DNA of 10,774 nucleotides from positions 1,398-12,171 of the forward strand of contig DIFN01000013.1 in the NCBI GenBank assembly GCA_002419145.1. Reading direction: 5' to 3'. The position numbers were made by a program, and so were the translations under genes. Under the pieces are notes generated by a model. That model was given only the letters and a program-made list of their open reading frames with translations, made no database searches and had not been told where the DNA came from. Every line of letters begins with the position of its first letter. The first letter of the stretch is position 1. This DNA is from Mageeibacillus sp. UBA5747. GTDB lineage: Bacteria > Bacillota > Clostridia > Saccharofermentanales > UBA5734. Positions 6,570-10,774 of this stretch are shown here, piece after piece.

Positions 6570-7721
6570 TTACTTCTGCTTATTTTTCGATGAAATGTCA
6601 AACCAGACAGCTATGATCAGGACAGCACCTTTGACAATGAACTGCCAGAAAGCCTGGATATTCATCATGCTCATGCCATTGTCCAAGGTTGCAATGACGA
6701 CGGCTCCGATCAGGGCGCCACTGACGCGTCCGATACCACCCGTCATACTGATACCGCCAATAACGGCAGCAGCGATGGCATCTGTCTCCATGTTGAGGCC
6801 GGCCTGTGGAGCGCCTGCATTCAGACGAGCTGACATGATAATACCTGCAACGGCCGACATCAGGCCACTTAGCATAAAGACAATAATCGTGATGCGATTG
6901 ACATTGATACCGGCATATTTGGCTGCCTCACGGTTGCCACCAATGGCATAGACACTACGACCAAAGGTCAGCTTTTCAGCGACAAAAGTAAAAGTGATCG
7001 ACAATGCAAGCATAATGATGACAGGAACAGGAATGCCCCGGTAGTTGTTCATGATCCAGACAAAGCCAATGATCAAGGCTGCAAACATGCTGGATATCAT
7101 CAGATCATAGCTCAGGCTGTTCACTTCAAATTTGTATTTAATGTTGCTGGCACGTTTGCGGAACATGGAATAGAATAGGAAGCCAATCGCGATAGCGGCA
7201 AGGATCCAGCCCATCAATTCCGTCACATAAGCCTGGCCTAGGAAAACATACCCTTTATGGAGTGGAGCAACAGTTGTGCCCTTTATGACACCTAGGGTTG
7301 CGCCCCTGAAAATCAGTTGTGCACCCAGAGTCGTAATGAAGGCTGGCATGCGAAGATAAGCAACGATGGATCCTTGGACCAGACCAACTATCAGACCTAG
7401 TGCCAGCTGAATGAGAATGGTTGTGTACATGTCCCAGCCCCACCAGACCATTCCAGCAGCACCAATGCCACCGATAAAGCCTAGCAAAGTGCCGACTGAC
7501 AGGTCGATATTTCCTGAAATGATGACCATGGACATGCCGGTTGCCAGAACACCAGTGATGGCCATCTGGCGAGCGAGATTGGAAAGGTTACGCGTCTGGA
7601 TAAAGGATCCTTTTGTCAGGCTTGTAAACAAGATAAACAACACAATAAGTGCCAATATCATTGCGTATTGTCTGAAATTGATCGATACCCTTTTTGATTT
7701 TTCAGTGTCAACACCAGTCAT
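6570..7721 (-). CDS. xylH: Sugar ABC transporter permease, XylH-like (CUT2 family)
   Basis: This is the membrane channel of a CUT2-type sugar importer, probably acting as a homodimer with the double ATPase encoded upstream. The 383-residue protein is close to XylH in size (about 390) and longer than RbsC. It has about ten hydrophobic segments and the conserved ISGNIDLSVGT motif near residue 70, LRMPAFITTLGAQLIFRG in the middle, and the cytoplasmic GGNREAAKYAGI loop that contacts the ATPase. Its ATG overlaps the ATPase stop in an ATGA, so translation is coupled. The substrate cannot be read from the permease; xylose is suggested only by family and inositol by neighbours. Confidence 0.85.
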   Translation of the reverse strand: MTGVDTEKSKRVSINFRQYAMILALIVLFILFTSLTKGSFIQTRNLSNLARQMAITGVLATGMSMVIISGNIDLSVGTLLGFIGGIGAAGMVWWGWDMYTTILIQLALGLIVGLVQGSIVAYLRMPAFITTLGAQLIFRGATLGVIKGTTVAPLHKGYVFLGQAYVTELMGWILAAIAIGFLFYSMFRKRASNIKYKFEVNSLSYDLMISSMFAALIIGFVWIMNNYRGIPVPVIIMLALSITFTFVAEKLTFGRSVYAIGGNREAAKYAGINVNRITIIVFMLSGLMSAVAGIIMSARLNAGAPQAGLNMETDAIAAAVIGGISMTGGIGRVSGALIGAVVIATLDNGMSMMNIQAFWQFIVKGAVLIIAVWFDISSKNKQK

Positions 7722-9289
7722 ATCTTTTTCACCCCCGTCGCAACATTCATAATTGTTTCCTGATCAGCATGGGAGATGTCAAGGCTTCCACGCAGCTCAC
7801 CAATCCCGAAGACCAGCACCCGGTCACTCATACCGAGGATTTCTTCCAGGTCAGAAGAAATCATGATGACCACAACGCCTTGTTCAACGAGCTGATTCAT
7901 GATTTTGTAGATTTCGTATTTGGCACCGACGTCGATGCCTCGGGTCGGTTCATCCAGGATCAGCACTTTCGGTTCAGTCATCAAGGCTTTACCAATGGCT
8001 ACTTTTTGTTGGTTGCCACCACTTAAGTTTTTAACTTTAACCAACTGACTGGGAGTTTTGGTTCGAAGGAAGTTGATGTATTTCTGTGTAGCGGTGCGTT
8101 CCAGGTTGGTATCGAGCAATCCCATTTTTGAGACTTTGGACAAGCTTGACAAAGTTGTGTTTTCAAGAACAGACATGCCCAGGACCAGGCCAAAACGCTT
8201 GCGATCCTCTGTTAAGTAATAGATACCATGCCGGATCGCATCCTCTGGGGATTTGATCGAAAGTTTCTTACCACCCAGATAGACTTCACCTTCAGATCTT
8301 GCTTCAAACGCTCCATAGATTGAGGAAAAAAGTTCGGTTCTGCCGGAGCCCATCAGGCCGCTGATCCCAACGATTTCACCACGGCGGATTTTGAAACTGA
8401 CATTGTCGACCAGTTTTTTACCTGAAACCCACGGATTGTAAATCGTGTAATTTTTGACCTCAAACGCGACCTCCCCAATTTCGTGGTTTTCACGGGGGAA
8501 AAGATTTGTCAATTCGCGTCCGACCATCATGCGGACAATATCCGCTTTTGAAATATCCGAGATGCGTCTGGAACCAATCGTCTGGCCATCGCGGAGAACA
8601 GTAACATCATCAGCAATCCGCATAACTTCGTCCAGTTTGTGTGATATATAAATACAAGTGATGTTTTTTTGGCGTAAATTATCAAGAATGCCCATCAGGA
8701 CATCTACTTCATTTTCAGTCAAAGCGCTAGTAGGTTCATCGAGAATTAACAAGCGCGCATTTTTTGCCAAGGCTTTGGCAATTTCCACCAGTTGTTGCTT
8801 ACCCACACCGAGATTGATCACTTTCGTGTTCGGGTTGACGCCACTGGATGTGCCCTGGATATTAATACCGACTTTTTCCAGCAAGTCACCTGCTTGACGG
8901 ATCATCTGGTCAAAGTTGATCAGGCCAGCCCGATTCGGTTGGTTGCCGAGAAAGATATTTTCAGCAACACTCATTTCAGGAACCAGAGCCAGTTCCTGAT
9001 GGATGCAGACAATTCCTGCTTTTTCAGCATCGTGTGTCGATGCAAACATTTTTTCCTGTCCGTCTAGGATGATTTTCCCATCATAAGATCCGTGAGCATA
9101 GATACCACTGAGGACTTTGATGAGCGTTGATTTACCAGCTCCGTTTTCACCACAGATTGCATGGATGGTCCCACAGCGAACCGATAGATCGACGTTTTCC
9201 AAAGCCTTGACGCCGGGAAAGATTTTCGTGATACCTTCCATCCGGAGTATTGTTTCTTCACCAGCCGGACAGGCCACCGCTTCAATCAT
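7718..9289 (-). CDS. xylG: Sugar ABC transporter double ATPase, XylG-like
   Basis: This protein energises CUT2 sugar uptake and carries two fused ABC domains in 523 residues. Domain 1 has Walker A GENGAGKST (47-55), the divergent signature LGVGKQQ (160-166), Walker B LLILDEPT (180-187) and His217. Domain 2 has the degenerate Walker A GLMGSGRTE (311-319, Lys replaced by Arg), the signature LSGGNQQ (422-428), LILDEPTRGIDVG (443-455) and Ser479 where the switch His would be. This one-sided degeneracy is normal for the RbsA/MglA/XylG family. The start at 9289 has GGGAGG 7 nt upstream; an ATG at 9295 is too close to that site. The gene follows the binding-protein gene after a 173-nt gap with a hairpin and a possible promoter. 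Confidence 0.88.
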   Translation of the reverse strand: MIEAVACPAGEETILRMEGITKIFPGVKALENVDLSVRCGTIHAICGENGAGKSTLIKVLSGIYAHGSYDGKIILDGQEKMFASTHDAEKAGIVCIHQELALVPEMSVAENIFLGNQPNRAGLINFDQMIRQAGDLLEKVGINIQGTSSGVNPNTKVINLGVGKQQLVEIAKALAKNARLLILDEPTSALTENEVDVLMGILDNLRQKNITCIYISHKLDEVMRIADDVTVLRDGQTIGSRRISDISKADIVRMMVGRELTNLFPRENHEIGEVAFEVKNYTIYNPWVSGKKLVDNVSFKIRRGEIVGISGLMGSGRTELFSSIYGAFEARSEGEVYLGGKKLSIKSPEDAIRHGIYYLTEDRKRFGLVLGMSVLENTTLSSLSKVSKMGLLDTNLERTATQKYINFLRTKTPSQLVKVKNLSGGNQQKVAIGKALMTEPKVLILDEPTRGIDVGAKYEIYKIMNQLVEQGVVVIMISSDLEEILGMSDRVLVFGIGELRGSLDISHADQETIMNVATGVKKI

Positions 9290-9323
9290 GGCCATTCCTC
9301 CCAATCATACTTGACACTTGGTT

Positions 9324-9355
9324 TGTGGGAGTCCACTTGTATGTGGGCTCCCACA
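9324..9355 (-). promoter_or_regulatory. Stable stem-loop between xylF and xylG
   Basis: The transcript can form a 13-bp stem, with one non-Watson-Crick position, closing a 6-nt loop: TGTGGGAG...CCAC on one arm and GTGG...CTCCCACA on the other. It ends about 35 nt before the xylG start. No U run follows on the minus strand, so full termination is unlikely. Its place directly after a binding-protein gene fits 3'-end protection of the xylF message, partial termination, or damping of downstream expression. Confidence 0.55.
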
Positions 9356-9386
9356 TCACCAATTACATTGGATTTACTTTATGTGT

Positions 9387-9415
9387 ATAATTTCCAGATT
9401 CTGTTAGCTTGTCAA
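9387..9415 (-). promoter_or_regulatory. Candidate internal promoter before xylG
   Basis: On the minus strand a perfect TTGACA (9415 to 9410) is followed after 17 nt by AATTAT (9392 to 9387), a 4-of-6 match to a -10 box; a TATACA lies just downstream with a 20-nt spacer. Transcription from here would include xylG, xylH, iolG and iolI but not xylF. The -35 match is strong and the -10 moderate, so the promoter is plausible but unproven. Confidence 0.4.
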
Positions 9416-9462
9416 AGTTGAACATCACAAACGCTATAGGGTGATTTGAAAAGAACAGATTA

Positions 9463-10608
9463 TCAGTTAACAGAAGGCCATTGATCCTTGGGAACATTCT
9501 TGTAGACATCTTCCAGCTTGTGGAATCCATCTTTGATGATCTCTTTGACCATGTTGTCTTTGTCTACGGCAACAACGTCAACTTGGAAGGCATCAACATC
9601 TTTAAAGCCGTTGTTCTGCTGCGACCAGACACCGAGTGAGCTGTCGACTGCACTCATGGCATCCTGGCCACGTTTGCCCTGAGCCAATGCAGCAGCGAGC
9701 TGGATGGCAGCAAGGTTGAGTTTTTTCAAAGGTTTATAAACAGTACCCGTCTGAGTGCCTTCAACGATTCTCTGGCAGGCAGCAAGGTCAGCGTCCTGGC
9801 CAGCGATTGCTACTTTCCCGGCCAGACCCTGAGCGGTCAAAGCCTGGATGGCGCCACCAGCAGTGCCGTCATTGGAAGCAACAAAACCCTGGATGTCATT
9901 GTTAGCCAAAGTCAGGCCGTTTTCAGCAATTTTCAAAGCTTCATTAGGATCCCAGTTCTTGGCGTTCTGCTTGAGGATGATTTCGATGTCACCGCTATCG
10001 ATCAGGGGCTGTAGAACTTCTGTCTGACCTTGTTCGAGCAGTGTCGTATTGAAGTCATTAGGGTCGCCCAACATCCAGATATAGTTGCCTTTCGGAGCCT
10101 TGTCGACAACAAATTGAGCCTCTGTCCTACCAACTTTGACCGTGTCAAAGGTGATGTAGTAATCCAAATCGCCATTCATGACCAAGCGGTCATAGGAAAC
10201 AACAGGGATGTCAGCGGCTTTGGCAGGTTCACAGATCGCACCGGCTGCAGCAGAGTCCAAGGCCTGGACAATCAGAGCGTCGACGCCTTGTGTGATCATG
10301 TTTTCGCACTGAGAAATCTGCTTCTGCGGATCATCTTCAGCTGACTGGACAATCAGTTCGATGTTGTTGTTGGCAGCATATTCTTTGAACATTTCGATTT
10401 CACGCTGCCAACGTTCCTGAGCGAGGGTCCCGACGGATACACCAATGGTTACTTTTTCTGCGGTAGCTGTGGTTGTTTCCCCAGCAACTGTCGTTGCTGC
10501 TGCGGTGGTTGCGGCTGGTGCTGCAGTGGTTGCCTCACCAGATGTACAACCGGCCACCAAAGCCAGCATCATGACCATAACCATAAGAATTGATAAAGAC
10601 CGCTTCAT
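9463..10608 (-). CDS. xylF: Sugar-binding lipoprotein, XylF-like (periplasmic-binding-protein fold I)
   Basis: This is the extracellular receptor of the CUT2 importer. The 381-residue protein begins with a signal peptide ending in the lipobox LVAGC (Cys21), then a Thr/Ala-rich linker to about residue 50. The binding domain resembles E. coli XylF along its length: ERWQRE (65-70), SYDR (138-141), DYYITFD (149-155), ASNDGTAGGAIQAL (244-257), AGQDADLA (269-276), GTQTGTVYKP (284-293) and IKDGFHK (358-364). The segment before ERWQ differs (VGTLAQ against DDLRL in E. coli), so a ligand other than xylose is possible. The ATG at 10608 has GGAGG 7 nt upstream. It appears to be the first gene of the unit: no other gene lies between it and the window end. 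No xylose-catabolic gene is nearby; two inositol enzymes are. Confidence 0.85.
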   Translation of the reverse strand: MKRSLSILMVMVMMLALVAGCTSGEATTAAPAATTAAATTVAGETTTATAEKVTIGVSVGTLAQERWQREIEMFKEYAANNNIELIVQSAEDDPQKQISQCENMITQGVDALIVQALDSAAAGAICEPAKAADIPVVSYDRLVMNGDLDYYITFDTVKVGRTEAQFVVDKAPKGNYIWMLGDPNDFNTTLLEQGQTEVLQPLIDSGDIEIILKQNAKNWDPNEALKIAENGLTLANNDIQGFVASNDGTAGGAIQALTAQGLAGKVAIAGQDADLAACQRIVEGTQTGTVYKPLKKLNLAAIQLAAALAQGKRGQDAMSAVDSSLGVWSQQNNGFKDVDAFQVDVVAVDKDNMVKEIIKDGFHKLEDVYKNVPKDQWPSVN

Positions 10609-10664
10609 TTTCTTTCCTCCATTTTTCCTTGTTTGTGGAATGGGCTTGTGATGATCTTGACCAA
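10605..10664 (-). CDS. Possible 19-residue leader peptide overlapping the xylF start
   Basis: A near-perfect extended Shine-Dalgarno, AGGAGGTGA (10675 to 10667 on the minus strand), stands 5 nt before a TTG. From that TTG a frame runs for 19 codons (MVKIITSPFHKQGKMEERK if TTG initiates) and its TGA overlaps the xylF ATG as ATGA. The xylF ribosome binding site lies inside this frame, so a ribosome translating it would run through and could reinitiate at xylF. The strength of the Shine-Dalgarno and the exact coupling are seen directly; actual translation is inferred. It may instead be a chance arrangement or a ribosome standby site. Confidence 0.3.
   Translation of the reverse strand: MVKIITSPFHKQGKMEERK
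10614..10631 (-). promoter_or_regulatory. xylF leader segment with ribosome binding site, shared with pstS
   Basis: This 18-nt segment (CAAGGAAAAATGGAGGAA on the minus strand) contains the xylF Shine-Dalgarno and differs at one base from the segment before pstS at 3364-3381. The ATG inside it belongs to the small leader frame, not to xylF. Confidence 0.5.
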
Positions 10665-10734
10665 GTTCACCTCCTCAAATCTGATTCCATCTATACGCGG
10701 TGTGGCACATTGGATTGGACTGTGAAGTAAATGG

Positions 10735-10764
10735 ACTTTAGGATATGTCCAGATTAATTGTCAG
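10735..10764 (-). promoter_or_regulatory. xylF: Weak candidate xylF promoter
   Basis: CTGACA (10764 to 10759) and TAAAGT (10740 to 10735) on the minus strand are 18 nt apart. A short dyad (TGGAC, 10-nt spacer, GTCCA) overlaps the -10 and could be an operator. Matches are modest and the region is cut by the window edge, so a better promoter may lie outside. Confidence 0.25.
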
Positions 10765-10774
10765 TTGAATCGAA

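Noticed and set aside
6313..6951. A 212-codon plus-strand frame opposite iolG and xylH.
   Set aside because: It crosses the junction of two clear genes; its hydrophobic stretches mirror the permease membrane segments read in antisense.
1..10774. CRISPR array, tRNA or rRNA genes, insertion sequences, phage or toxin-antitoxin genes.
   Set aside because: I looked for regularly spaced repeats, tRNA arm patterns and transposase or integrase motifs on both strands and found none.

Overview
The window looks like chromosomal DNA of a Gram-positive, probably anaerobic member of the Bacillota (Clostridia/Eubacteriales type). Three things point that way: strong GGAGG-type ribosome binding sites before most genes, two solute-binding proteins made as lipoproteins (lipobox Cys at residue 21, then a Thr/Ala-rich linker), and a closest remembered relative of the isomerase gene in Bacillus (IolI). 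The assignment is an inference; no rRNA or other phylogenetic marker is present. Coding density is high, base composition looks even, and I see no insertion sequence, phage gene, tRNA or CRISPR array.

Layout. (1) Positions 1-3355, minus strand: the high-affinity phosphate transporter operon pstS-pstC-pstA-pstB, with pstB cut by the window edge. pstC/pstA and pstA/pstB are tightly packed, while a 113-nt gap with a stem-loop separates pstS from pstC. (2) 3356-3704: a divergent intergenic region holding a perfect 51-nt palindrome (3518-3568) between the pstS and zupT promoters. (3) 3705-4553, plus strand: a ZIP-family metal transporter (zupT-like), followed by a hairpin terminator between convergent genes. 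(4) 4690-10608, minus strand: a five-gene unit, xylF-like binding protein, xylG-like double ATPase, xylH-like permease, iolG-like inositol 2-dehydrogenase and iolI-like inosose isomerase.

How the genes work together. The Pst proteins import inorganic phosphate. The five-gene unit joins a xylose-family (CUT2) ABC importer to two inositol enzymes, with no xylose isomerase or xylulokinase in the window. IolG plus IolI is the pair that can oxidise D-chiro- or myo-inositol and interconvert the resulting inososes. The importer may therefore carry a cyclitol rather than xylose; this is the main functional hypothesis here.

Other points worth a second look are a perfect extended Shine-Dalgarno with a 19-codon reading frame whose stop overlaps the xylF start, a near-identical 18-nt leader segment before both binding-protein genes, and stem-loops directly after both binding-protein genes. 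I did not find a clear new defence or mobile system.
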